Below are positions 33,470-41,805 of a stretch of DNA of 64,000 nt, one piece after another (the first letter of the stretch is position 1; each line of letters starts with the position of its first letter). The stretch is from Candidatus Micrarchaeota archaeon CG1_02_47_40 (GTDB lineage: Archaea; Micrarchaeota; Micrarchaeia; Anstonellales; CG1-02-47-40), in NCBI GenBank assembly GCA_001871475.1, contig MNVE01000009.1, positions 149,120-213,119 of the forward strand, given 5' to 3'. The notes below the pieces were generated by a model. The model searched no databases, was not told where the DNA came from, and worked only from the letters and a program-made list of their open reading frames with translations. Made by a program: the position numbers and the translations under genes.

Positions 33470-33810
33470 TAAAAGGGTTCAACTGGCTCCATGTCGGCTT
33501 CTCCTTGCGTTATGTCTGGCTCGGTGTAGTTGCCTGACTCAAGCCCAAGGTCTGAAGCTGAAAGCGCGTCTGCTGCTGTGCCTGCGCTTGCGTCCCCTGC
33601 CACTTCATCTGCGCTTGCAGTCCCTACCCCTTCATCTGTGAGTGGCGGAAGTTCATCTACGCCACCGGAATCAAGGCCAACATCCCCGGTGCCAAGCGAG
33701 GTGCCTGAAGTTGTGCCTGTTCCTGCGCCAGTTTCCGCATTGCCGCCTGCGCACCCCAAAAGAAGGAGCGCGGCTGCAACTGCCATTCCGAATAGGTATA
33801 TTTTATCCAT
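33469..33810 (-). CDS. Small predicted lipoprotein, acidic
   Basis: This 113-residue protein starts with a typical lipoprotein signal: MDKIYLFGMAVAAALLLLGC, the Cys being the expected lipidation site. The mature part is rich in Gly, Thr, Ser, Asp and Glu with no basic residues to speak of, so it is an acidic, probably unstructured surface tether. The chosen ATG at 33810 lies just past the stop of the secreted-protein gene (33812); the ORF-track start 27 bases earlier overlaps that gene. The two are probably one operon. Function unknown. Confidence 0.72.
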   Translation of the reverse strand: MDKIYLFGMAVAAALLLLGCAGGNAETGAGTGTTSGTSLGTGDVGLDSGGVDELPPLTDEGVGTASADEVAGDASAGTAADALSASDLGLESGNYTEPDITQGEADMEPVEPF

Positions 33811-33811
33811 C

Positions 33812-34783
33812 CTAACCAGACCCTCCAAGTGCGGCAATTATCTGTTTTGCAAGCCCGCTTGCCTGCTCAAGATAGCTCATTACCGCCTTCTTCTGCTCGG
33901 AAGTCAATTCCAGATTCCCTGCTGAATCAACGGCATTTTTTGCGTTGTCAATGTGTTCTGCCATGAGTGCAAGGTTGTCGCGCACGTTCTTTCCCTTGTC
34001 CGTGCCAAGGTTTGCGGCATTTACCTTCAACTGGAGTTCCTGCATTACTGCACCCATCTTCTCTATGTTGTACTTCTCCTCAAGGTGGAAGTTCACGCCC
34101 GTGGTCGCTCCCCCCTGGCATCCGTCCATGAGGCAGTAGCTGCCGACAGCTTCCCTTATTCCGTGTGGAGTTGCGCTCGTGCTTGAAACCAGCGCCTTGA
34201 GGGGCTCAATTATTTCCTGCTTTGCGTTTGCGAGCAGGGCTTCGAGTCCGGTCGTGTCAATCTTGTTTTTGAGCTGTTGGATTTTCTCTTCATAGTTAGA
34301 CACGACGTATTCATACCTGCTGATTTTTGCCGTTGCGAAGCCGCCTATTGCCCCGGCATTGCACGTATTGTAGGTTTCCAGTGCGGCATTGTACTCGCTG
34401 CGGAGAGTTTCCTTCTCTTCAGCAGTCTGGTTCCTGTTTGCCTTTGCCTCCCTTACGGCATTCCACGCATCCTTCATGTGGTCCACGTATGTGCTGCCCC
34501 TGTAGCCGTTGAACGCACGCAGGTCGTTTGCCTGCGCATATTCCTCAAGATGCGTTATGTCGCCTGTCAGAGTCGCCATGTGCTGCGCATAAATTTCTTC
34601 TGCGGCAGCCGCATCCAGGACAGCCAGCACGAAATCCACGCGGCACTTTGCCTCAGCCAGCGCCGAACCTGTCAGACTCCCTGTCGGGTCCGTCAGCTGG
34701 GCGGTTGAGGCGTCTTCTGCGGCGAAAACCGCAGTCGCCAGAATCGCAAACATTGCAATTCCAAATATCATTTTCATATCCAT
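33812..34783 (-). CDS. Secreted helical protein, unknown
   Basis: This 323-residue protein has a clear signal peptide (MDMKMIFGIAMFAILATAVFA, likely cut before AEDAS). The mature part is nearly all helical (ALETYNTCNAGAIGGFATAK, EEKIQQLKNKIDTTGLEALL) with four cysteines (CRVDF, TCNAG, YCLMDGC) that may pair outside the cell. No membrane anchor is seen after the signal. The ATG at 34783 has GGGTGAG just before it; the ORF-track GTG is three codons earlier. It is paired with the lipoprotein gene directly downstream. I do not recognise the family. Confidence 0.72.
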   Translation of the reverse strand: MDMKMIFGIAMFAILATAVFAAEDASTAQLTDPTGSLTGSALAEAKCRVDFVLAVLDAAAAEEIYAQHMATLTGDITHLEEYAQANDLRAFNGYRGSTYVDHMKDAWNAVREAKANRNQTAEEKETLRSEYNAALETYNTCNAGAIGGFATAKISRYEYVVSNYEEKIQQLKNKIDTTGLEALLANAKQEIIEPLKALVSSTSATPHGIREAVGSYCLMDGCQGGATTGVNFHLEEKYNIEKMGAVMQELQLKVNAANLGTDKGKNVRDNLALMAEHIDNAKNAVDSAGNLELTSEQKKAVMSYLEQASGLAKQIIAALGGSG

Positions 34784-34836
34784 CTTGCTCACCCGCTACT
34801 CTTTGAAATCTGCCCATATAAAAGGGTTGTGTTTTT

Positions 34837-35076
34837 GTTAGGCGGGAGCCGAACCGCCCGAGGGGGGTATTGGAAAAGGAATTTGGCACGGAGGTGCGGA
34901 ATGAATCAAAAGAAGCAGAAGGTTGTTGGGTGAAATGCCTAACAAAGCTGATGAAGCGGCTGGTGGGAAAGTTGTAAGGCGGGATGCCGAACCAAGGAAA
35001 CTGTTAAGGAAGGGTTTGTTAGGCGGAATACCGAACGAAGCGGAAAGATTGAGGGCAGTTAGGCAGGCTGCCGAAC
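34837..35076. repeat. Four copies of a GTTAGGC...GCCGAAC hairpin motif
   Basis: Copies of roughly GTTAGGCGGGATGCCGAAC lie at 34837-34854, 34974-34992, 35018-35036 and 35058-35076. A half-copy GCCTAAC lies in reverse at 34937. Arms GTTAGGC and GCCGAAC nearly pair. The spacing is irregular, so this is not a CRISPR. They fill the 290-bp gap between the secreted-protein gene and prs, which holds no gene I can defend. Confidence 0.6.
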
Positions 35077-35082
35077 AAACAG

Positions 35083-35943
35083 TTAGAGAAGACCCCTGAT
35101 CGAGTCCATCAGGTTTATTTTTGAGTATTCGCTTGGAATGGAGTTTGAGCTTATGACTTCCTGCGCCCCTGCCCCGATTATCTTCTTTGCGCAGTCTTTT
35201 AGGAAAAGCCCGTGCGTTGCCCCGCAGAATATTCTTTTTGCGCCCTTTTTCCTGCAAAGCTCAACCGCTTTTATCATCGTGCCTCCGCCGGCTATCATAT
35301 CGTCTATTATTATCACGTCCCTTCCTTTCATGTCCGCATCTGTTTTCATCATGCTTACTCTTCTTATTGCAAGCTCGCTTTGCGCGTATGCTTTTCGTTT
35401 CTTTTCCATTGCAATGCCCCCCTTATCCGATACCATGTAGGAGGCGCCTTTGTCCGGGGAAATGATTAGAGGGTTGATGCATTTCTTGGAAAAGTATTTT
35501 ACAAGCCCCTCATCAAGGGAGATGTTTTTTATGCGCAAATTTCCGTAGCGGTAGGTGCCCTTCTGCTTCAGAAAATGCACGTCAAAGGAGATTAGCTCGC
35601 AGAGGCCGCATTCTGCCAAAAGGTTGCATACGTATTCGGAGCTTTTTGCCTCTCCCTCCAGCACCATCTTGTCCTGGCGCGCGTAGGGGAGATAGGGAAT
35701 CACCGCGCTTATGTTGTCCGTTTGCCGCTTGAGGGTTTTCAGCATCAGAAAAAGCTGTATCAATGAGGAATCCTGCTCCGGGTATGCGCGGTGGAAAAGA
35801 GTCACTTCCTGCTCTGTAGCGATTTGCGGCAGGGCGGGAATGCGCACGTAGCTCTCGCCGTCAAGGAATTTCTTCATCTCAACATTCGGCGCGCCCAGAT
35901 CCAAACAGTTCTTGCTAAAGAAAATCACTCTTTTCTCCTCCAA
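35083..35943 (-). CDS. prs: Ribose-phosphate pyrophosphokinase
   Basis: This 286-residue enzyme makes PRPP from ribose 5-phosphate and ATP for nucleotide, histidine and tryptophan synthesis. Family blocks are FLDGESYVRIP, VIPYLPYARQDKM, SFDVHFLKQ (metal-binding region), SPDKGA and the PRPP loop DVIIIDDMIAGGGTM near residue 210. It is short, as in other archaeal Prs. Its 3' end abuts the hairpin-repeat region. Confidence 0.93.
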   Translation of the reverse strand: MEEKRVIFFSKNCLDLGAPNVEMKKFLDGESYVRIPALPQIATEQEVTLFHRAYPEQDSSLIQLFLMLKTLKRQTDNISAVIPYLPYARQDKMVLEGEAKSSEYVCNLLAECGLCELISFDVHFLKQKGTYRYGNLRIKNISLDEGLVKYFSKKCINPLIISPDKGASYMVSDKGGIAMEKKRKAYAQSELAIRRVSMMKTDADMKGRDVIIIDDMIAGGGTMIKAVELCRKKGAKRIFCGATHGLFLKDCAKKIIGAGAQEVISSNSIPSEYSKINLMDSIRGLL

Positions 35944-36018
35944 AGACTGCCCACTCTCCCTTAATTAGTGTATTTGCCCTGCGAGGCTTAAAAATATGCC
36001 CCTTATCGCGCGCGCCAG

Positions 36019-36765
36019 TTAAAGTATCCTGATTTGCGCGTAGAAAAGAAACATGGAAATTACACAAACTGGAAGGGCGAAAAGCAGGAGGATGATGGGT
36101 CCGAAAAAGGGCACGAACGACACCGCAGAGGAAATCACTAAAAGGATGAGTATTACGAGTGAAAAGCGCAAAATGTTTTCGCGTATGCTTGAAATTGAGC
36201 GGCGCACGGAGGCGATTGCATTCGTGCCGTCCATCACTATTGAGGGAAGGGAAAATGCGAAAATCAGGTTGGCGGCGCATGAGAGAAGGATGAAGAAGGA
36301 GTAGAGCATTAGAGGCAGGATTTTGCCTTCAACCACGAGAGAGAAGGAAAAGGCAAGGAAAATCCCGATTGCAAGAATCAGGTATTGCACTGCTTCTATG
36401 AAGAATGCCGTTTTCGCCTTGCGCGAGGAATATTCAATAAAGCCCAATATGGAGCCGGCTCCTCCCCTGCTTGCGGCATGGCACATCTGGTAATAAGCGG
36501 CTTTGAGGCCTGCTGAAATGAATATGAAACCAAGCATTACGCCCACACATATTATTGACATTACCGGAAAGAAAAATATTGGTTCCATCTCAAATGCTGA
36601 AAAGAGAAGGAAAAAAATAAGAGCAAGCGCTATTCCCGCGCCAAGCGCCACCGTAAAGGAAACGAGATAGAGCATGGTTGCCCACACTACTGCCGGCATG
36701 TTGTTTACGTAAAGGCGGATGGCATTCTTCACTATGCTTGCTGCGCGCATTGCCATATAGGGCAT
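36019..36765 (-). CDS. Six-helix membrane protein, unknown
   Basis: This 248-residue protein has about six transmembrane helices, including AVVWATMLYLVSFTVALGAG, ALIFFLLFSAF, VMSIICVGVMLGFIFISAGL and VILILLVISSAVSFVPFFGP. Between helices five and six lies a short amphipathic helix (AIASVRRSISSIRENILRFS) of the kind seen in YciC/DUF7544-like membrane domains. No transport signature is visible. It follows the RecJ-like gene by 15 bases on the same strand and may be co-transcribed. Confidence 0.65.
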   Translation of the reverse strand: MPYMAMRAASIVKNAIRLYVNNMPAVVWATMLYLVSFTVALGAGIALALIFFLLFSAFEMEPIFFFPVMSIICVGVMLGFIFISAGLKAAYYQMCHAASRGGAGSILGFIEYSSRKAKTAFFIEAVQYLILAIGIFLAFSFSLVVEGKILPLMLYSFFILLSCAANLIFAFSLPSIVMDGTNAIASVRRSISSIRENILRFSLVILILLVISSAVSFVPFFGPIILLLFALPVCVISMFLFYAQIRIL

Positions 36766-36780
36766 CTTCGCCTCTTACTC

Positions 36781-38088
36781 TTATAAAAGTTTATTCAGTT
36801 CGCAGAGGAAGCAGTCAAGCTGCCCTTTTGGGATGGTTGCACCTGCCGCTATGCGGTGCCCTCCCCCTGCTCCGCCGCATTTTTCGCAGGCGGCTTTTAG
36901 CACCATTCCGAGGTTTAAGCCTGCCTTTACAAGGGAAGCGTTTGCGCGCGAAGAAACCTTTATCGCCCCGTTCTCATCTGTTGCGATTGCAAAAATGGGC
37001 TTTTTTGCCGCGGAGGTAAGCCCCATTCCTGCAACCACCCCGACTATTCCGTCTGCAATTGCCCCCCGTGCATCAAGAAAGTAGAATTTCCCGAAGTCTT
37101 GACGGTTTTGGGAGAGAAACTTCATGCCTTCGCGGAGGTTTTTGCGGTGAGTTGCAAGAAGGGAGGAAGCTTGTGCGTATGCGCCGAATTCGCCTGTGCA
37201 AACTGAAATTCCCAATTCCGCTTTTGCATTTCTTCCGCATGCGTTTAGAAGGGTGGAGAATTCGCTTGCATCGTACATTTCGGTCTTTATGTCGTTTTTG
37301 GGGAAGGTATAGACTTCACCTATGAGTGATTTGGCGGTCTTCTCGTGCCCTCTTTCAGCCATATGGGAAACAAGAAAGTTTATGAGGGATAATTGTTTCG
37401 CCTGTGAAAGTTCGTAGAAAGAGGTAGAGGCAGGAGCGCCCCCTAATCCCGATTGCTCCAAGAAGCTTTTGCACGCCTCGCTATTGCCCGTCAAACCAGG
37501 TAAAAATGGCTCGTCTGCATATTCAAGCATCTGTTGCAGGGGGCGGCTTCCTCTTCCATAAAGGCGCAGATTCTGCTCGCACTTTACGTCGCCAGAGGCA
37601 ATCCCTTCCTCAAGCATCTCCCTATTCAAACCAATTAGAGGGTATTGCATGTCCCCTACAGCACCCACTACTCCTAAATCAACCCGCATTTTGAAAGTGA
37701 AATATGCAACGCCTGAAGAGCTTATCTCATCTCCTCCGTCAAATCCGAAAAGATGCGGGTTTATCTGCAGGGTTTTGCCTCCCTCTGTCTGGTGGTGGTC
37801 AAGTATTATCACATCTTTTATTTCATCTACTTCTTTGCAGGCGCCTGCCAAATCAACGAAAATTACTTCCCCTTTGTGCGCTTTTGCCTCTGCAAGCACA
37901 TTCCCGTCAAGCTTTTTCACGGTGAGCATCTTTGCATTCTTTCCCGCTTCGCTTAGCGCTATTTTCACTATTGCCCCGCTTGTAAGCCCGTCGCAGTCAA
38001 AATGATTTATTATTAATGGGTTGGAGTAGGAGAGGGCAGTTCCCCTAACCTCGCTGCAGCGTGAAAAAAAAGCATCCCTTTCCCCCAT
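36781..38088 (-). CDS. RecJ-like DHH-family phosphoesterase/nuclease
   Basis: This 435-residue protein has the DHH catalytic domain: NHFDCDGLTSGAIVKI with the first metal Asp pair, VDLAGACKE, and the signature IILDHHQTEGG near residue 95. The C-terminal DHHA1 domain ends with CGGAGGGHRIAAGATIP. Archaeal homologs include the GINS-associated nuclease GAN and oligonucleotide exonucleases; which one this is cannot be told from sequence alone. GINS genes are not in the window. Length is typical. Confidence 0.88.
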   Translation of the reverse strand: MGERDAFFSRCSEVRGTALSYSNPLIINHFDCDGLTSGAIVKIALSEAGKNAKMLTVKKLDGNVLAEAKAHKGEVIFVDLAGACKEVDEIKDVIILDHHQTEGGKTLQINPHLFGFDGGDEISSSGVAYFTFKMRVDLGVVGAVGDMQYPLIGLNREMLEEGIASGDVKCEQNLRLYGRGSRPLQQMLEYADEPFLPGLTGNSEACKSFLEQSGLGGAPASTSFYELSQAKQLSLINFLVSHMAERGHEKTAKSLIGEVYTFPKNDIKTEMYDASEFSTLLNACGRNAKAELGISVCTGEFGAYAQASSLLATHRKNLREGMKFLSQNRQDFGKFYFLDARGAIADGIVGVVAGMGLTSAAKKPIFAIATDENGAIKVSSRANASLVKAGLNLGMVLKAACEKCGGAGGGHRIAAGATIPKGQLDCFLCELNKLL

Positions 38089-38142
38089 AAAAAATGTTTC
38101 TCATGTAAGGGTTTTAAAGAGGAAAGGGCAAAGTATAGGAAT

Positions 38143-38346
38143 ATGGTATCGGTAACAAAAGAAAAGGAAGGGGCAATAAAATTCAGGGAGATTGCGCCTC
38201 TTGAGGAAAGGGGAGTCGGGCAGCTTCCGCTCACCAAAGAAATGGTAAAGACTGTTTGCGAGCTTCTTGCCCCGATTGGCGAGAAATCGCCTGCAATTAT
38301 GGATATTTTAAAGCATCCTGAAAAATATAATTTTAGAACGGTGTAG
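38143..38346 (+). CDS. Small conserved-looking protein
   Basis: This 67-residue protein (MVSVTKEKEGAIKFREIAPL to ILKHPEKYNFRTV) has no signal, no cysteine pair and mixed charge. A TTTTAAAG element at about 38111 precedes it by ~25-30 bases, and the next gene follows by 4 bases, which supports expression. Function unknown. It could partner the 71-residue protein encoded next. Confidence 0.6.
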   Translation: MVSVTKEKEGAIKFREIAPLEERGVGQLPLTKEMVKTVCELLAPIGEKSPAIMDILKHPEKYNFRTV

Positions 38347-38350
38347 AACG

Positions 38351-38566
38351 ATGCCAGAACCGGAAAAACCATTCACACTGCAAATCACCCCGAAAGACGG
38401 GCAGGCGCCAATCGTTACGATGGTGCTGGGGGAGGGATTTACTACGGTGCTTCTTTCGGATGGAAAGGGAAAGATACTTGAACAGTGGAAGGTGGAAGGG
38501 GAGAAGCTGATTGTGGAGAATTTGAAATACGGGGTTGAGGAAGGGGAGGATGGCGGAGAGGATTAG
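38351..38566 (+). CDS. Small acidic beta protein
   Basis: In this 71-residue protein alternating hydrophobic strands (FTLQITPKDGQAPIVTMVLG, TTVLLSDGKGKILEQWKVEG) suggest a small beta sandwich or barrel. The C-terminus (GVEEGEDGGED) is strongly acidic. It begins 4 bases after the previous small gene and should be co-transcribed. No family recognised. Confidence 0.6.
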   Translation: MPEPEKPFTLQITPKDGQAPIVTMVLGEGFTTVLLSDGKGKILEQWKVEGEKLIVENLKYGVEEGEDGGED

Positions 38567-38645
38567 GCAGAAGTTTGCTAATTTTTTGAGAGAGTGGTAT
38601 TGAGAAAGTGTTAAGTTGCACGGGCTTTGAAAAGGAGCGTATTCA

Positions 38646-39188
38646 ATGAGTGACGTATTTGAGCCTTGCGCCTCCTGCGGCGCGAAATGCTGCATAAATT
38701 ACCGTGTTGTGCTGACTGATTTTGATGTGAAGAGGATTGTAAAGAGCGAAAGCATTGCGCCTGAAGTATTCTGCGAGCTGGTGCGGGAGGAGGAGGTGAA
38801 GCACGAGGAGAAGGCAGTGATATTTCTGTCTGATGGAAAAGATAAAATAAATTCATATGTGCTCTGCTTAAAGAGAAGAAGGAATGGGCATTGTGTGTTT
38901 TTGGGAAAGGAAGGGAAATGTTTGTTATATGGGGCGCGCCCGACGGTTTGCAGATGCTATCCATTCGAAGTTGGGGAGAAAGGAGAATTGACGAAGGTAA
39001 AGAATTACTCCTGCCCAAGGGAATGGAAAGAGGAAGAGATGGGAACGGGGGAATATTTGGAAGTATGGAAAAGAAGGGAAAAGGAAACCGATGAATTTGC
39101 AAAGAAAGTGCGGGAGTGGAATGCGAAATACGGAAGGAAGGAAAGGAGGTGGGGGAAGGCGCTTGAGTTCTTATGTGAGGGGTGTTAG
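38646..39188 (+). CDS. YkgJ-family putative Zn/Fe-binding cysteine cluster protein
   Basis: This 180-residue protein begins with CASCGAKCC, the CxxCxxxC-type start of YkgJ proteins. Later it has CVFLGKEGKCLLYGARPTVC and CYPF, the C-x-x-Y-x-x-RP-x-x-C-R-x-Y/F-P pattern of that family. Eight or more conserved cysteines likely bind zinc or an Fe-S cluster. The role of the family is unknown. The last residues CEGC form one more pair. Its end overlaps the convergent 39185 gene by four bases. Confidence 0.85.
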   Translation: MSDVFEPCASCGAKCCINYRVVLTDFDVKRIVKSESIAPEVFCELVREEEVKHEEKAVIFLSDGKDKINSYVLCLKRRRNGHCVFLGKEGKCLLYGARPTVCRCYPFEVGEKGELTKVKNYSCPREWKEEEMGTGEYLEVWKRREKETDEFAKKVREWNAKYGRKERRWGKALEFLCEGC

Positions 39189-39445
39189 TATTTGCTTTCC
39201 GCTATTTCCACCCATCTTGCATCAACAAAACGAAAGAGCTTATCCGAAGAAGAATCGTAAACCAGCGACTGCTTGTTGCAGAAGAAGGGAGGCTTGTCTA
39301 TTTCTATGAAAATGCAGTTTCGCGCAAAGGGAATCTCAAGGGAAAATGGATTTTGTTTTATTAGATAGGTACGCCCCATCTCTTCCTTCTTTGTCTTTTT
39401 GCACCAGTCCTTTATTTTGCTTATCTCTTCCTCGGTGATTTTCAT
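39185..39445 (-). CDS. Small protein downstream of the secretion ATPase
   Basis: This 86-residue protein starts at MKITEEEISKIKDW, where GGTGAT precedes the ATG; the longer ORF-track version overlaps the ATPase gene. It has a helical start, then two Cys (CIFIEID and FFCNKQ) in a beta-like half (LVYDSSSDKLFRFVDARWVE). It follows the ATPase stop by 11 bases and is probably in its transcript. No known family; a role in the same secretion system is only positional. Confidence 0.6.
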   Translation of the reverse strand: MKITEEEISKIKDWCKKTKKEEMGRTYLIKQNPFSLEIPFARNCIFIEIDKPPFFCNKQSLVYDSSSDKLFRFVDARWVEIAESKY

Positions 39446-39456
39446 TTTTATCACCG

Positions 39457-41745
39457 CTAATCCGAATCCTGCTTTTTCCTTCTTACGACTTCCGCTTTGA
39501 GCAGTTTCTTGAAATTCTCCTCCCACTCCGGCTGCAATGAAGCGTAATCAACCTCTCCGTTCTCATCCTCTTTTTCCTTGAGAAGCCCGTCAAGGGCGCT
39601 TGTGCAGGAGAGGGTGAAATCAAGCTCCATGAGCTCTTTTATCTTAAGCTCGCTTGCGTTTTCATAAATGTCGGAATAGAGCTTTCCGAAAAGGAAGGAG
39701 AGCATTATGTATTGCTCCGGTGCGGTAGAGTTCTCGCCTGCCATGCGCTTCATGACAGGGGGCATTTCCTCAATAGAGAGGTCTTTCTCAATTTTTGCCA
39801 AATCAAGCCCGCGCAAGGAGGGAAGCGATGCTTCCTTATTTTTCAGGAAGGTGCATCTTTGGCGCGAGGCGGTTATGTTCTGCCCTTTCTCGTATTCAAA
39901 CACCTTGAAGAAGGTTTTTTTCTGCGCATCTGTTTCAAATCCTTGAGAAAGCACCCTGTAAAATCTGTCCTTTCTCCCAAAGCGGAATTTTTTTAAGAAA
40001 GAATACCGGTCAGTAGAGAACATGGAGGCTGCGGGAATGCCGAATACCATCTCCAGCCGGTCGCGTATCTCCTCCAGAGAGCGGGCGTGCAGGTTGTATA
40101 GGAGGAATACGCCCGGCTGCGTATTTAGAAGATTGATTACCCCCTGCAATGCAACACGCGAGCGCACTTCATTGATAATGAGGCATGCCTCTCCCATGCG
40201 CAAAGAAGCGTTTGCCATTGAAACAAGGTCAAGCTCGGATGTTTCAGATTGATGCAGCGAGTATTCCCGGTCCGATGATTGCACGCGCAGTGCGCCTATG
40301 TGAAACCCTCTCTTTCTGTAAGCGTGAACCGGTATCTCCTCAATATCCTGTATGGGCAGTATTCTTTTTTTCGTGCCTATTGCGGAGATTTTTGATGCAG
40401 TGAATGCGGTTTTTCCCACTGCCTTTAGCCCAAGCACCGCTTCGGAGCAGCCCAATGACACCATAACATGGTCATAGCCTGTGAAGAAAGGAGAAAAGGA
40501 ATTGTAGTAAAGGTATTGGGGGTATGTGAAGGGAGTGGGCTTGGAAAGGCGCAGGGCGGCTTGCAGCTCGCGGAAGGTAGCAGGAGGCCTCTGCAGGTGG
40601 CAGCGCATATTCACCCTTTGCAAAAATACGTCTAATACGGGGTTATGAAAATCGAATTTGCGGGTTTCGCGCGTAAGGGAAACTATGTTGCGAAAGGCAG
40701 CTTCAAGCATTTCTGAATTATAACGCCAGAGGGTGTGGCAGAGCCCGAATTTCACGTGCTCAATGTAAATTGGAGAGTTTTGCGCGTCTATGAATATGTC
40801 GTTTATGTTTTCCCTGTCCAATGCCATGTTCTCAAGAGGCGAGCCTACCCCCACAACCCAGGAAGCCGCTTCCCTGCCCATGGCAATCGCCTGCCTGCTT
40901 GAAAGCTCAATCCCCTTTATGGAGGTGGTTGTAAGGAAAAAATCAGCATAGTCGCGCGCTTTTGTCTCAAATGCGGTTTCCCATATTACCTGCTGGTCTT
41001 TGATTGAGTTGAGCTCCTCAGTTATTTTTGCTTTCAGAAGCTGTAAAAGCTCCGGCTTGAGATTCTCAATGTTGGGGTTTTGTATGGTGTAGAGGTATGC
41101 CTCCCCTCCTGTATCGTATAACTGCACTTTCAAATCCTCCCCTATTTCATAAGAGGCGTCCTCGCTTTGCACCGGCTTTGCCCCTGCAGGAATGGAGATT
41201 TGCAGGTTTGAGGAGTATTCCATGCTGCGCATGCCTGCAAAGGAGAGAATGGTGCTGCGCACGTCTCCCTGCTTTTCGCAGAGCTTGTAGAAGCCGTTTG
41301 TTTTGAGTGCTTTTATTATGCCGTTTATCCAGGCAATGAAAGTCTGCTGCCCCTGGGCAAAGAGCGCGCGCGAGGGGCGCTCTTCCTTGTATTCGGAAAG
41401 CGTCTGCATGGCAAGAAGCGGGTTCATGAACATCTGCTCGTAGAAATCGGCAAGGAGCTTTTTCCTTGCGCCAATCCGCTCATCCTGCGGATGCCCGTAA
41501 GTGCCCGGCTTTAGCTTTATCTCCTCGACCTGCTTTGCAATCCTGACATAATCCAAAAGTGTTGCTGTTTTTTCATAGTCAAATTCTACAATCAGCTCCT
41601 CTTCAAAGCGGAGCTTTTTTGGCTCAAATGTCAGCACCGAGAGGGTGTGCAAAAAATCGTTTATGAAAGGAGGGGAAAAAAGCTCGTAGGGGATGTTTGA
41701 GCAGTCAAAAACAGCCTTATCGCCATCGCGTGTTACGCTTACCAT
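39457..41745 (-). CDS. Type II/IV secretion-system ATPase (GspE/VirB11-like)
   Basis: This 762-residue hexameric motor would power pilus assembly or secretion. The N-terminal domain (to about residue 300) is unlike well-known ones. Then LENMALDRENINDIFIDAQ matches the N-terminal half of the ATPase. Walker A is GLKAVGKTAF near residue 436 and Walker B is ACLIINEVRS near 517, followed by LLYNLHARSLEEIRDRL. I start at MVSVTRDG (41745) because a TATA-like TATTAAAAAC lies ~28 bases upstream; the ORF track adds 28 residues. The usual membrane partner (TadC/GspF type) is not adjacent. Confidence 0.85.
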   Translation of the reverse strand: MVSVTRDGDKAVFDCSNIPYELFSPPFINDFLHTLSVLTFEPKKLRFEEELIVEFDYEKTATLLDYVRIAKQVEEIKLKPGTYGHPQDERIGARKKLLADFYEQMFMNPLLAMQTLSEYKEERPSRALFAQGQQTFIAWINGIIKALKTNGFYKLCEKQGDVRSTILSFAGMRSMEYSSNLQISIPAGAKPVQSEDASYEIGEDLKVQLYDTGGEAYLYTIQNPNIENLKPELLQLLKAKITEELNSIKDQQVIWETAFETKARDYADFFLTTTSIKGIELSSRQAIAMGREAASWVVGVGSPLENMALDRENINDIFIDAQNSPIYIEHVKFGLCHTLWRYNSEMLEAAFRNIVSLTRETRKFDFHNPVLDVFLQRVNMRCHLQRPPATFRELQAALRLSKPTPFTYPQYLYYNSFSPFFTGYDHVMVSLGCSEAVLGLKAVGKTAFTASKISAIGTKKRILPIQDIEEIPVHAYRKRGFHIGALRVQSSDREYSLHQSETSELDLVSMANASLRMGEACLIINEVRSRVALQGVINLLNTQPGVFLLYNLHARSLEEIRDRLEMVFGIPAASMFSTDRYSFLKKFRFGRKDRFYRVLSQGFETDAQKKTFFKVFEYEKGQNITASRQRCTFLKNKEASLPSLRGLDLAKIEKDLSIEEMPPVMKRMAGENSTAPEQYIMLSFLFGKLYSDIYENASELKIKELMELDFTLSCTSALDGLLKEKEDENGEVDYASLQPEWEENFKKLLKAEVVRRKKQDSD

Positions 41746-41805
41746 ACAAACCAAATAGAATAAGCTTGAGGTTTTTAATACTTGAGATGAGGAAGAAAGA
41801 GCACT

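Noticed and set aside
39446-39526. 27-residue extension of the 39185 ORF
   Set aside because: It overlaps the ATPase gene end, and GGTGAT directly precedes the internal ATG at 39445.
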